This document shows positions 1-7,931 of a stretch of 26,933 nucleotides of DNA, one piece after another (positions within the stretch are counted from its first letter, which is position 1; each line of letters starts with the position of its first letter). Where the stretch lies: assembly GCA_964511155.1 (NCBI GenBank), contig CAZEEJ010000067.1, forward strand, positions 1-26,933, in the 5' to 3' direction. The notes under the pieces are model-generated. The model saw only the letters and a list, made by a program, of their open reading frames with translations, had not been told where the DNA came from and ran no database searches. A program made the position numbers and the translations under genes. The stretch comes from JAAYDF01 sp964511155 (lineage in GTDB: Bacteria > Planctomycetota > Phycisphaerae > UBA1845 > PWPN01).

Positions 1-505
1 ATATCGGCGTACCATGCGGCGGTCCCGCCTGCCGGTGGACGAGCGCTGGGTGGTGATGAACGATCAGGTGGCGGTGGATGGAGGTCGGGAAGCGGCGCGA
101 GCCCTGACGGCCTTGCCTGCGGACCAACGCCCGACAGCGATCTTTGCGGTCAACGACGGCATTGCCGAGGTGGTGGCCGGCGAACTCCACAGGCTGGGCC
201 TCGGCATTCCAGAGGACGTTTCCCTGGCCGGCTTCGATGATATCTGCGTGGATCCGTCGCGACCGGCGTGGCTGAAGCTGACGACGTACGCCCAACCGAA
301 GCGCGAGCTGGGTCGGCAAGCCGCGCTACTGATGATGAAGCGGATTGAAGATCCCCAGCGGCCGCCGATGACCGTGCTGCTGGAGGGACGGCTGATCGAG
401 CGCACATCGACGCGACCCCTGGGTTGCGTCCCTACGTTTCCAGACATATCCGGCGTTGAAGGTGAAGGCGGCGCGAGTTTGCGCGAAGGGAGGTCATCAT
501 GCTGA
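1..505 (+). CDS. LacI-family transcriptional regulator, C-terminal part (5' truncated by window)
   Basis: The reading frame is already open at base 2, so the N-terminal HTH and the first half of the effector domain lie outside the window. What remains is the second lobe of the periplasmic-binding-protein-like sugar-sensing domain. It shows the family signatures PTAIFAVNDGIA, then GIPEDVSLAGFDD, then LTTYAQPKRELGRQAA, followed by the conserved 'LI.R.ST' end. Members bind operator DNA as dimers and release it, or bind it, on contact with a small ligand, usually a sugar. The stop (503-505) overlaps the start of the next gene (499) by 7 bp, which suggests translational coupling. The regulator may therefore belong to, and control, the secreted-protein cluster that follows; that link is inference. 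The ligand cannot be named. Confidence 0.9.
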   Translation, partial: YRRTMRRSRLPVDERWVVMNDQVAVDGGREAARALTALPADQRPTAIFAVNDGIAEVVAGELHRLGLGIPEDVSLAGFDDICVDPSRPAWLKLTTYAQPKRELGRQAALLMMKRIEDPQRPPMTVLLEGRLIERTSTRPLGCVPTFPDISGVEGEGGASLREGRSSC

Positions 506-2034
506 AGTCATGGGTGTGGGTGGCGGTGATTGCCGTCTATGTGGTCGTACCGGGCGGCCTGGTTTGGGCCCAGGACGCGGTGCCGTCGCCCGTGCTCTAC
601 CAGGGACAGCTCAAGCAGATCAGCGGGATGCCCGCTGCGGATGGTGTGTATGAGGTTGCCTTCGCCATCCACGATGCCGACACGAGTGGGAACACGATAT
701 GGACCGAGACGCGAAGCGTGCAGGTGACGGGCGGGCTGTTCACCGTCTTGTTGGGCCTGCCGCCCGGAGTGCCGATCGAGCCTTCGGTATTTCCGGCCGA
801 CGCGGCGCGGTGGCTGGGCGTGAAGGTCGGGCAGAACCCGGAGATGCTGCCCCGCCAGCGGTTGGGCTCCGTGCCGTACGCCCTGCGTGCCCAGACGGTC
901 ACGCCCAACGCGATCGGAGCGACGGAGCTCAGGAGCGACGCGGCGGCGGTGGGCAAGCTCAGCGGGGGAGCGCTGACGGTGTCCGGCAGCAACGTGGCGG
1001 TGGCCGGCACGCTATCGGGCAGCGGCGCGGGCCTGACCGGCCTCAACGCCGCCAACGTCACCACGGGCACGCTGCCGATTGCCCGGATCGCCGACGGTGC
1101 GGTGACCGGCGCCAAAATTGCGGACGGCACGATCGTCAATGCGGACATCAGCAGCGGCGCGGCCATCGCCTGGAGCAAGCTCAGCAAAAGCGGAGCCGTG
1201 CCCGGCGACGTGGGCGCGGCGGCAGCCAGCCACAACCACGACAGCACGTACCTGAAGCTGAGCGGCGGGACGATGACCGGCGACCTGACCGTGCGCGACG
1301 TGACCTTGACCGGCGGAGATCTGAAAATCCAGCCGCAGTCCACGAGCGTGGAGGGCGGCGAGATCGAGTTGAAAGGCGTCGACGGCCGACCGTCCTACTT
1401 CCTGGACGTGTACACCACCGGGCCGGGCGATTCGGATCATAAGTTCCGCATCCACTCGCAGGGCAGAACCCTGCTTGACGTGGACTACGGCGGAGTGAAC
1501 GTCCGCGCGGATTACGGTCTGTGGGTCGAGAAGGATCTGCACGTCTTCGGACGGGCCTACCACTCCGGCGGCTGCGGCGACATCGCCGAGAACGTGGCCG
1601 TGAACCCGGACCACAAGGACCTCGAGCCCGGCACCGTGGTTTGCATCGATCCGGAGCACCCGGACCAGTTCACCCCCTGCGGGCGGTCCTACGACACCTC
1701 GGTGGCGGGGATCGTCTCCGCCGACCCCAACAGCCTGCTCGAGCCGACGGTGATGGACGCCGACGGCCGACGACGCGGGCTCAGCAGCATCCGACCCACG
1801 ATCCCGCTGGCCCTGGTGGGTCGTGTTGACTGCTTCGTGGACACAACCGATCGGGAGATCCGAATCGGCGATCTGCTGACCACCTCAGATACCCCGGGGC
1901 ACGCGATGAAGGCCGAGCCGGAAATGATCAACGGCAAGCCGTTTATCCCCAGTGGCACCGTGATTGGTAAAGCCCTCGAACCCTTGCCCAAAGGTCGCAA
2001 GGGCAAAGTCAAAGTGCTTGTCACGCTCAGGTGA
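499..2034 (+). CDS. secreted fibre-like protein: N-terminal beta module, phage-fibre repeats, G2-peptidase-like C-terminus
   Basis: 511 residues with a Sec signal peptide (about 1-24, ending VWAQ). The start is fixed by GGGAGG about 8 bases upstream and by a 7-bp overlap with the LacI gene. Residues about 30-133 form a beta-rich module that ends in SVPYALRAQTV. It is a divergent relative of the module in the proteins at 5665, 7932 and 9114. Residues about 135-265 are fibre-like repeats (TGTLPIARIADGAVTGAK, WSKLSKSGAVPGDVG, YLKLSGGTMTGDL) of the kind found in phage side tail fibres. The C-terminal 150 residues (DIAENV, then SVAGIVSADPN, GDLLTTSDTPGHAMKA and GTVIGKALEPL) match a domain common at the ends of bacterial and phage fibre proteins, possibly related to the Peptidase_G2 self-cleaving domain. 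The catalytic residues could not be confirmed. Probably an exported trimeric fibre or adhesin; the partner is unknown. Confidence 0.75.
   Translation: MLKSWVWVAVIAVYVVVPGGLVWAQDAVPSPVLYQGQLKQISGMPAADGVYEVAFAIHDADTSGNTIWTETRSVQVTGGLFTVLLGLPPGVPIEPSVFPADAARWLGVKVGQNPEMLPRQRLGSVPYALRAQTVTPNAIGATELRSDAAAVGKLSGGALTVSGSNVAVAGTLSGSGAGLTGLNAANVTTGTLPIARIADGAVTGAKIADGTIVNADISSGAAIAWSKLSKSGAVPGDVGAAAASHNHDSTYLKLSGGTMTGDLTVRDVTLTGGDLKIQPQSTSVEGGEIELKGVDGRPSYFLDVYTTGPGDSDHKFRIHSQGRTLLDVDYGGVNVRADYGLWVEKDLHVFGRAYHSGGCGDIAENVAVNPDHKDLEPGTVVCIDPEHPDQFTPCGRSYDTSVAGIVSADPNSLLEPTVMDADGRRRGLSSIRPTIPLALVGRVDCFVDTTDREIRIGDLLTTSDTPGHAMKAEPEMINGKPFIPSGTVIGKALEPLPKGRKGKVKVLVTLR
1051..1234 (+). repeat. fibre-repeat DNA shared with the gene at 5665 (copy A)
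   Basis: This 184-bp stretch encodes the TTGTLPIARIADGAVT to GAVPGDVGAAAASH segment. It aligns without gaps to 6364-6547 in another gene 5.3 kb away, with high nucleotide similarity by eye. A more diverged copy lies at about 6139-6285. The arrangement suggests module exchange or duplication among the fibre genes. Confidence 0.75.
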
Positions 2035-2091
2035 AACCGACGAGCAACGCGTTCGAGTAACGGCATGGTTTATCGAGGAGCGTTTCGAGCC

Positions 2092-3744
2092 ATGAGCAGT
2101 CGAGAAAAACCACGTCACCTGAGAGTTCTCTGGAGCCTGCTGGTGGTCCTGGCGGCGGGTCCGGCACTTGGCCACGTTGCGCATACGGAGCGTGAACGGA
2201 TTGGGCTGGCCGGACCCCATCCCGATCAGGCCGCGCTTGAAACGGCGTTCGATGCCGCGGCCGCCGAGTTCGACGTCCCCGCGGCCATCCTCAAGGCCGT
2301 GGCCTTCGTCGAGTCGCGTTGGGTGCACGCCGGCCCGACGGTCGATTTCGGGTATGGGCTCATGCACCTGGTGGACAATCAGGACGCGCAGACTTTGCAC
2401 GAGGCGGCCAAGCTGACCGGGCTGTCGCCGGAGACGTTGAAGACTGATCCGCTGGCCAACCTGCGGGGCGGAGCGGCTTTGATTGCCCGCTATGTCCGGG
2501 AGACTGTCGGCGAGCCGACAGCGCTGGCGGATTACTGGCCGGCCCTCAAGCGTTTCACCGGCCTGCGGCCCGACGTGCAGGCCATCCAGGCGCGCGAGTA
2601 CTATCGCGTGTTGCACGCGGGGGCCTCGGAGACTAACGGCTTGGGCATGGCGGTTACCCTGGCTCCGGCCGGCGTGGAGTTGAGCCAACTGCCGGTTGAT
2701 TCCCGCCCCAGGCGGACGGAGTCCGAAGATTACGGGCCGGCCATCTGGAACCCGGCCGACCCGTCCAACTACACCACCTATCGCGGGGCGGCCATCGATC
2801 GCTGGGTCAACCATTACGTCGGGGTGGGGACCTACGCCGGGGCCATCTCCTGGTTCAAGAACCCCGCCGCCAATGCCAGTGCCCACTTTGTCATCCGCAA
2901 GAGCGACGGCGAAATGACCCAGATGGTGCGGATCGCCCACCGGGCCTGGCACTGCGGCACGTGGAACTACCGTTCGATCGGCATCGAGCACGAGGCCACG
3001 CCGAGCAACCCCTGGCCCACCAGCGCCAGCAGTCCCATGCTGATCAACTCCGCCGCCTGCTGCCGCTATTTCTGCGACCTGTACGGCATCCCCAAAACGC
3101 GGACCTACATCGTCGGGCACAACGAAACGCCCAACAGCTACACGAGCTGCCCCGGTGCGCTGCCTTGGAGCGTGTACATGTCGCTGGTGACCAGTGGCGC
3201 GCCGCAGCCCGACGCATGCTGCTGCACGGGGGGCTCCGCCGCACCGGCGGGGATGACGACGGCGGCGGACGGGACGACCAACGTGGCGGAATGGTGCATC
3301 CGCGATGCACAGACCCTGGATGTCGCGCGCCTCGTCGTCCAGGACAACCTTACGATCCACGGCGAAGGGCAACTCATCGTGCGGCCAGACGCGTTGATCG
3401 AGGTCGGCGGGCATTTGAACGTCTATCAACCCGACGGCCTCAGCGCGGGCGGGCAACCCTTCCGCGTCATCCTCACCGGCGGCGACACGGTGATCTTCAG
3501 CGCCCGCGACATCCGGTTGCACGACCTGGAGATCGCGGGCCGGGCCATGCTGCGACTCCAAGCGGGAGCCGTGCTGCGGGTGCACAACCTCACCGTCAGC
3601 GGCGCGTTGCAGGTCGCGCCCGGCAACCGGATCGAAGTAACCGGCGAGTTGCGAACAACGGACAAAGGTCTGATCGAGCCGCCCGCGCATGCCCGGCCCG
3701 GCGGCGGATGGATCATCGGCAGCCTCCCGGGGGACCAGCCATGA
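2092..3744 (+). CDS. secreted peptidoglycan hydrolase: lytic-transglycosylase-like domain + PGRP/amidase_2 domain
   Basis: 550 residues from the ATG at 2092, chosen because GAGGAG lies about 12 bases upstream and because it gives a compact signal peptide (LLVVLAAGPALG). An in-frame ATG at 2065 is possible. Residues about 45-145 look like an SLT/goose-lysozyme-like domain, with candidate catalytic Glu in AFVESRW and the GYGLMHL motif. Residues about 205-365 are an N-acetylmuramoyl-L-alanine amidase (amidase_2/PGRP): TYAGAISWFKNP, SAHFVI, then IGIEHEA. Predicted zinc ligands are His in WVNHYV, His in VGHNETP and Cys in TSCPG ten residues later, the AmpD-type spacing. A Cys-rich linker (DACCCTGG) leads to a C-terminal region of about 150 residues rich in short beta-strand-like repeats, of unknown role. 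It would cut both glycan and stem peptide linkages outside the cell. It overlaps the next gene by ATGA. Confidence 0.85.
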   Translation: MSSREKPRHLRVLWSLLVVLAAGPALGHVAHTERERIGLAGPHPDQAALETAFDAAAAEFDVPAAILKAVAFVESRWVHAGPTVDFGYGLMHLVDNQDAQTLHEAAKLTGLSPETLKTDPLANLRGGAALIARYVRETVGEPTALADYWPALKRFTGLRPDVQAIQAREYYRVLHAGASETNGLGMAVTLAPAGVELSQLPVDSRPRRTESEDYGPAIWNPADPSNYTTYRGAAIDRWVNHYVGVGTYAGAISWFKNPAANASAHFVIRKSDGEMTQMVRIAHRAWHCGTWNYRSIGIEHEATPSNPWPTSASSPMLINSAACCRYFCDLYGIPKTRTYIVGHNETPNSYTSCPGALPWSVYMSLVTSGAPQPDACCCTGGSAAPAGMTTAADGTTNVAEWCIRDAQTLDVARLVVQDNLTIHGEGQLIVRPDALIEVGGHLNVYQPDGLSAGGQPFRVILTGGDTVIFSARDIRLHDLEIAGRAMLRLQAGAVLRVHNLTVSGALQVAPGNRIEVTGELRTTDKGLIEPPAHARPGGGWIIGSLPGDQP

Positions 3745-4355
3745 GAACTGTAAACGCCCACACGCCCAGCGACGAACGAGCCCGGAGCACAAGCAATCCA
3801 CGAGCCCGGAGCACAAGCGACGGGGCCGCTTCCGCATCTCAGCTCCGCCTCGCCGGCACTTGGGGCTCGTTGACGTGGTCTTCCGGCCGGAGCCACACCG
3901 GTGCGGTATTCGCGGCCGCGCTGCTGCTGGCCGTGGCGGCGGTGCCCGCGGGCAGGCTTTGCGCCGACCCCTCCTCGGGCACCTGGAGCGGCCCCGCCAG
4001 CGGTGGTACGAGCTTCAGCTCGGACGGCGTTTTAGTCCTGGGTGGGGCACTCGGCTCGTGGGCCTCCGGCCCAGCGAGTGACGGGGTGATGATACTCGCT
4101 GGCGGCTTCTGGCCGGGCGTGGCCGGCTCGGCCGTCGGAGCCACCGCCGGCGACCTGGATCAGGACGGCGATGTAGATGCCACCGACCTGGCGATCCTGA
4201 TCGCCTGCATGAGCGGAGCCGATATCGAGCCGACCAGTGCGTGCCACCATGCGGACCTGGATGGGGACGACGACGTGGACCTCGCCGATTTTGCTTTGCT
4301 GCAGCGCTGCTTCAGCGGTCCGGGCATTGAGCCCACGCCGGGCTGCGCTCACTGA
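3741..4355 (+). CDS. small secreted protein with paired EF-hand (dockerin-type) loops
   Basis: 204 residues. The ATG overlaps the previous stop (ATGA, 3741-3744), suggesting translational coupling. The first 50 residues are unusual: they include translated copies of a 24-bp DNA repeat (ERARSTS, PRARSTS) before a hydrophobic export segment (AVFAAALLLAVAAVPAG). A downstream non-ATG start is therefore possible. A short module (GGTSFSSDGVLVLGG to VMILAGGFWPGV) is followed by two calcium-loop motifs, DLDQDGDVDATD and DLDGDDDVDLAD, each with a C-x-x-Cys-rich helix, then a CAH end. The architecture matches the proteins at 7251 and the end of 10449. Dockerins bind cohesins in cellulosomes, but no cohesin is visible here, so the partner is unknown. 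Confidence 0.7.
   Translation: MRTVNAHTPSDERARSTSNPRARSTSDGAASASQLRLAGTWGSLTWSSGRSHTGAVFAAALLLAVAAVPAGRLCADPSSGTWSGPASGGTSFSSDGVLVLGGALGSWASGPASDGVMILAGGFWPGVAGSAVGATAGDLDQDGDVDATDLAILIACMSGADIEPTSACHHADLDGDDDVDLADFALLQRCFSGPGIEPTPGCAH
3776..3823. repeat. two 24-bp copies of an ACGAGCCCGGAGCACAAGC repeat
   Basis: ACGAGCCCGGAGCACAAGC occurs at 3776-3794 and again at 3800-3818, where it continues into GACGG. The period is exactly 24 bp, so the reading frame stays open. A third, variant copy lies at 5561-5585. It looks like an interspersed genomic repeat that has been absorbed into the 5' end of the gene starting at 3741. Confidence 0.7.
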
Positions 4356-4641
4356 GCGGTGGAGACAATCTACCCCCGGCGTTGCACACCGCAATGCGGG
4401 GGAAGTGGGAAGTGGGAAGTGGAAAGTGAGAAAGTGGACTTCTGCAAAGCTGTCCCAGAACCGGCTCCTTGGGGGTGTTGCCCCCCGTTGGCGGGGGTGA
4501 CAACGAGGTTTCGTTCATTGTTTTCCACTTCCGACGTTGTGGTGCGCTAACGTACGTGTTGAGCGTTCCCGGACGCCAAGCACGTACTACGCAACATGCG
4601 GGCCTGGTGATCGAGGCCCGACCATTTCTGGAGGATCTGCT
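4356..4641. other. intergenic region with GGGAAGT simple repeat and hairpins
   Basis: No gene is seen. A run of GGGAAGT-like heptamers lies at 4398-4437. Part of it, GGAAGTGGAAA (4415-4425), has an inverted partner at 4522-4532. Between them CCCCC GTTGG CGGGGG (about 4480-4496) can form a GC hairpin, but without a T-run, so it is only a weak terminator candidate for the upstream genes. A second inverted repeat, GTACGTG/CACGTAC, lies at 4552-4558 and 4581-4587. Confidence 0.45.
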
Positions 4642-5484
4642 ATGTGGTGCGTTCTCCGTAACTTGGCGGGAGCGGCATGCGTCTTGGCGGCGTTTGGGGG
4701 GCGGGCGGACGCCCAGATGTCGGGTGGGGCGTACTCTCTCGCTTCCGCCACCGTCACCCAGGGCGGGACATGGGCCACGGGCGGCCCCGGCGGCATCTAT
4801 ACGCTGGAGGCCACCATCAGCCAGCCCGGTGGAGTGGGCACGAGCAACGACGAAAACGGGGACCAGGCTTACAGCGGCTATGCATTTACCTGCCTGGGGG
4901 CGGTTGCCTCGGTGAGCAGTATCGTCACCCACGGGACGGCCGGCAGCTTTGCGCTGCCCCCGGGAGGCATGAACCCGATTGAGCCGCGCCGGACAACAGG
5001 CTTTACCTTCGAAATTCGCTTCCTGGCCCTGATGACCTCGAAAGACGCCTTGGACCCCGCCCAAGTCGAACTCCTCGACGACAGCGAAACGCCGCAGTCC
5101 TGGACCGCCACCGGCCTGGGTTTCGTCGGCGGCGGAACCAGCGGCACCGCATTGCAGGTTGCCTTCAGCAACAACGGCACTCTCTTCCCGTTCAAGAAGG
5201 TCTACACGGTGGATATGGCCACCGGCGACGACCTGAGGATCGTGACCTCGACGGGCCTGCGGGCCAAGCGTACGCATGGAATCAGAAACCTCGTGGGCGA
5301 CGTCAACCAGGACGGCATGGTGGATACCAGCGACGTCGGGGCCATTAAATCGGTGAACCGGCGGGCGGTGACGGCCAACCCGCACGAGACCAGTGGGATC
5401 CCCATGTTCCTCTACGACGTGAACTCGGACGGTCGAATCAACCTGATCGACGCCGGTTTGGCCCGGAGCGAATGGGATGACTGA
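4642..5484 (+). CDS. secreted protein of unknown function with C-terminal type I dockerin
   Basis: 280 residues from the ATG at 4642, which has GGAGGA 7 bases upstream. The signal peptide ends at about residue 24 (GGRADAQ). Residues 25-75 carry the YSLASATVTQGG and YTLEATISQPGGVG motifs, a variant of the 'GG..S..YVL..S..QAGG' module of the neighbouring dockerin proteins. Residues about 85-205 are a beta-rich region with no recognised family. A genuine dockerin follows: calcium loops DVNQDGMVDTSD and DVNSDGRINLID about 39 residues apart. Unlike the other dockerin proteins here, it lacks the Cys-rich 'FQRCF' helix and resembles the cellulosomal type I form. It is probably exported and calcium-stabilised; the partner is unknown. 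Confidence 0.75.
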   Translation: MWCVLRNLAGAACVLAAFGGRADAQMSGGAYSLASATVTQGGTWATGGPGGIYTLEATISQPGGVGTSNDENGDQAYSGYAFTCLGAVASVSSIVTHGTAGSFALPPGGMNPIEPRRTTGFTFEIRFLALMTSKDALDPAQVELLDDSETPQSWTATGLGFVGGGTSGTALQVAFSNNGTLFPFKKVYTVDMATGDDLRIVTSTGLRAKRTHGIRNLVGDVNQDGMVDTSDVGAIKSVNRRAVTANPHETSGIPMFLYDVNSDGRINLIDAGLARSEWDD

Positions 5485-5560
5485 TCGGCGGGCGAGAACG
5501 TAACGAATCATAAGATCGCAGATGTGCGGAGTATTTACGAATGCGACAAAGCTGAAGCCG

Positions 5561-5585
5561 ACGAGCCCGGAACGCGAGCGACGGC
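5561..5585. repeat. third copy of the GAGCCCGG...GCGACGG repeat
   Basis: ACGAGCCCGGAACGCGAGCG followed by ACGGC lies in the gap between the genes ending at 5484 and starting at 5665. It is a variant of the repeats at 3776 and 3800, from which it differs at about three positions. Confidence 0.6.
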
Positions 5586-5664
5586 GCCGGCCCGGTGTCG
5601 CGGTGAAGTGAACCACCTCTCGGCCCGCATGTGGCGAGCCCAAGAGCAAAAGGAGGACGTTGTC

Positions 5665-7206
5665 ATGTCACGATGGTTTACTACTCTGGCGGTGTTTGCG
5701 GTTGCGGTCGGCACGGTTTCCGCGGGGGTTGTCATGCTGCTGCCCTCGGTCGCCCCGGTGATCGGCACGCTGGGGCAGTCGGACGTACCCGCTCATATCA
5801 ACCACCAGGGCGTGATATCGGTCAACGGGGTGCGTTTTGAGGGGGACGGCAAGTTCAAATTCGCCCTGGTCCGGCCGGGCGATCCGGAGACGGTCGTCTG
5901 GACCAACGACGGCAACACGCCGCCGGATGCCTGGGTGGAGTTACCGGTCACGGACGGCGTGTACAGCGTTCGGCTGGGGAACACCTCGCTGATGAATGCG
6001 ATCTCTCGGGAACTGTTCAGCGATGGCGACCTGCGCCTGCGCATCTGGTTTTGGGATGACGTGCATGATCCGGCTCAACTGGAACCGGACCAGATGTTGA
6101 GCAGCGCCCCTTATGCTCTGACGGTTGCGGACGATGCGGTAACCGAGGCAAAAATCGCCGACGGCGCCGTGACCGGAACCAAGATCGCCGACGGAACGAT
6201 TACCGACTCCGACATCGACGCCAGCGCGGCCATCGGCTGGAGCAAGGTGAGCAAGAGCGGGGCCGTCCCCGGTGACGTGGGGGCCCAACCCGCCAATGAA
6301 CATTTGGATGATCTGGCGGACGGCTCGCTCTCAGGGGCGAAAGTCGGTAGCGGAATCAACGCAGCCAATATCACCACGGGCACGTTGCCGATTGCCCGCA
6401 TCGCGGATGGGGCCGTGACCTCCGCCAAAATCACTGACGGCGCAATCGTTAACGCGGACGTCAGCACCAGCGCGGCCATCGCTTGGAGCAAGGTGAGCAA
6501 AAGTGGGGCCGTCCCCGGCGACGTGGGCGCTGCCGCGGCCAGCCACACCCATAGCTACCTTCCCCTGAGCGGCGGGACACTCACAGGAACCCTTACTACG
6601 CGAGCCGTGACGATTAGCAACAATTATGTACTTACTGTTGGCGCTGAAAACTATGGCGGCGGAATCGAGGGCGGCGAGATCCGGCTGAATGGGGCCAGTG
6701 GCGACGGGGTCGTATACGTCGAAAACTACGATGGCGATCTGCGATTCCGGCCTGCGGCGGGAAACATCTACTGCCGCGCGATCAACGGTGCGGACTCCAT
6801 CGCGCTGCACTGCCACACCATATACGGCACGAGCAAGTCTTTCTCGATCGATCACCCCGTCAAGCCGGACATGAAGCTGGTCCACGGCTGCATTGAGGGA
6901 CCGGAATACGGCGTCTACTACCGTGGCGAAGGGCAACTGGAGCATGGAACGGCGACGGTGGAGCTCCCCGACTACTTTGAGGCCCTTACCCGTGAAGATG
7001 GCCGGACGATACAGCTCACCTGCAAGAACGGCTGGAGTCCACTGTATGTGGACGGCGAGATCAGCGATGGACGTTTTACCGTGCGCATCGCCCCCACCGG
7101 CGCAGGCGACAACAGTCAACAGTTTTATTGGGAAGTCAAGGCGGTGCGAGCCGACGTCGAGGCGCTGAGGGTCGAGGTCGAAGCGCCGGCGGCCGAGGAC
7201 AACTGA
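5665..7206 (+). CDS. secreted fibre-like protein with two phage-fibre repeat blocks and a tail-fibre C-terminal domain
   Basis: 513 residues. The start is set by AGGAGG about 8 bases upstream. The N-terminus is a hydrophobic export segment (about 1-35) that may stay as an anchor, since no sharp cleavage site is seen. Residues about 44-160 hold the shared beta module (INHQGVISVNGVRFEG, WTNDGNTPPDAW, DGVYSVRLGN, LRLRIWFWD, LSSAPYALTVAD). They are about 88% identical to the protein at 7932 by hand alignment. Two fibre-repeat blocks follow, each with WSKVSKSGAVPGDVG, then YLPLSGGTLTGTL. The last 120 residues (FSIDHPVKPDMKLVHG, then EGPEYGVYYRGEG and YWEVKAVR) match a domain widespread at the tips of phage and bacterial tail-fibre proteins. 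Probably an exported fibre or adhesin with a role in binding; the target is unknown. Confidence 0.8.
   Translation: MSRWFTTLAVFAVAVGTVSAGVVMLLPSVAPVIGTLGQSDVPAHINHQGVISVNGVRFEGDGKFKFALVRPGDPETVVWTNDGNTPPDAWVELPVTDGVYSVRLGNTSLMNAISRELFSDGDLRLRIWFWDDVHDPAQLEPDQMLSSAPYALTVADDAVTEAKIADGAVTGTKIADGTITDSDIDASAAIGWSKVSKSGAVPGDVGAQPANEHLDDLADGSLSGAKVGSGINAANITTGTLPIARIADGAVTSAKITDGAIVNADVSTSAAIAWSKVSKSGAVPGDVGAAAASHTHSYLPLSGGTLTGTLTTRAVTISNNYVLTVGAENYGGGIEGGEIRLNGASGDGVVYVENYDGDLRFRPAAGNIYCRAINGADSIALHCHTIYGTSKSFSIDHPVKPDMKLVHGCIEGPEYGVYYRGEGQLEHGTATVELPDYFEALTREDGRTIQLTCKNGWSPLYVDGEISDGRFTVRIAPTGAGDNSQQFYWEVKAVRADVEALRVEVEAPAAEDN
5797..6142 (+). repeat. duplicated N-terminal module DNA (copy 1)
   Basis: 346 bp that align without gaps to 8064-8409 in the gene at 7932. 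They encode proteins differing at 15 of 121 residues by hand count. The flanking coding sequence is unrelated, so this is a mobile or shuffled module, or the result of recent duplication or gene conversion. Confidence 0.8.
6364..6547 (+). repeat. fibre-repeat DNA shared with the gene at 499 (copy B)
   Basis: Gap-free partner of 1051-1234, encoding the TTGTLPIARIADGAVT to DVGAAAASH segment. It is the second of two such blocks in this gene. Confidence 0.75.
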
Positions 7207-7250
7207 TTCGCACCTGGAATCGTCGGACGGTTTACGAAGGGAGGAAGATC

Positions 7251-7796
7251 ATGCGACAAAGTTGGGCTTTGTGGGCGCTGGTGACTGTGGCGATGGCGAC
7301 GGGGGCGCGTCTCGAGAACGGCCTTCAAGCGTCGGACAGTCCGAAGGCGGGCTGGCGCTGGGAATCGAACGACGCCCGGATGGATGAGGATAGACGGGAT
7401 GACGAGGGATTTATGTATGAACTCGGGCCGGTGGACATCAACTGCGGGGGGCGACGTTCCGTCGGCGGCAACTATGTTTTGACGAGTTCGTTGGCTCAGG
7501 CGGGCGGTGCGGGGGTGGTCTCCGCGAGCCATACGACCATCCAGATCGGTTTCTGGTCCGCCGCCGCCCCCCGGCGGTTCATCCCTCCGGATTTCGATCG
7601 GGACGGCGACGTCGATATCAAAGACTTCAACTACCTGGTTTCCTGCTGGACGGGGCCGGCCATGGGCCCGCCTGCGTCGGGTTGCGAGAACGCCGATCTG
7701 AATGAAGACGGCCAAGTGGACCAGGTGGATTTCGGTCTGTTCCAGCGCTGTTTCACGGGTACCGGTGTGCCCGCGGATCCGCGCTGCGTTGAATAG
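7251..7796 (+). CDS. small secreted protein with 'GG...QAGG...GFW' module and paired EF-hand loops
   Basis: 181 residues. The start at 7251 follows GGGAGGAAG; the longer upstream open frame has no ribosome site. The signal peptide is about 1-21. Residues about 60-108 hold the module VDINCGGRRSVGGNYVL, then SSLAQAGGAG and IQIGFW. This is nearly the same design as residues 850-900 of the protein at 10449. It is followed by DFDRDGDVDIKD and DLNEDGQVDQVD calcium loops and a FQRCFTG helix, a dockerin-like pair. No enzyme signature is seen. It sits between two fibre-like genes in the same direction and may be a structural or attachment partner, but that is inference. Confidence 0.75.
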   Translation: MRQSWALWALVTVAMATGARLENGLQASDSPKAGWRWESNDARMDEDRRDDEGFMYELGPVDINCGGRRSVGGNYVLTSSLAQAGGAGVVSASHTTIQIGFWSAAAPRRFIPPDFDRDGDVDIKDFNYLVSCWTGPAMGPPASGCENADLNEDGQVDQVDFGLFQRCFTGTGVPADPRCVE

Positions 7797-7931
7797 CGTC
7801 TTGGGCGACGAGCGTCACGTTGGGAACGTGCGCGAAGACGGTAAGTGGTTGATGGGCCGCGTGCCCTGCTCCGGGTAGACACGCAGAGATGGCCCGTGTG
7901 CCGCGGAGAACCACAGAAGGAGGTATAGGTC

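Noticed and set aside
1885..3837. 650-residue open frame on the - strand
   Set aside because: It is antisense to the hydrolase gene, with no domain or ribosome site. High-GC third positions keep the opposite strand open.
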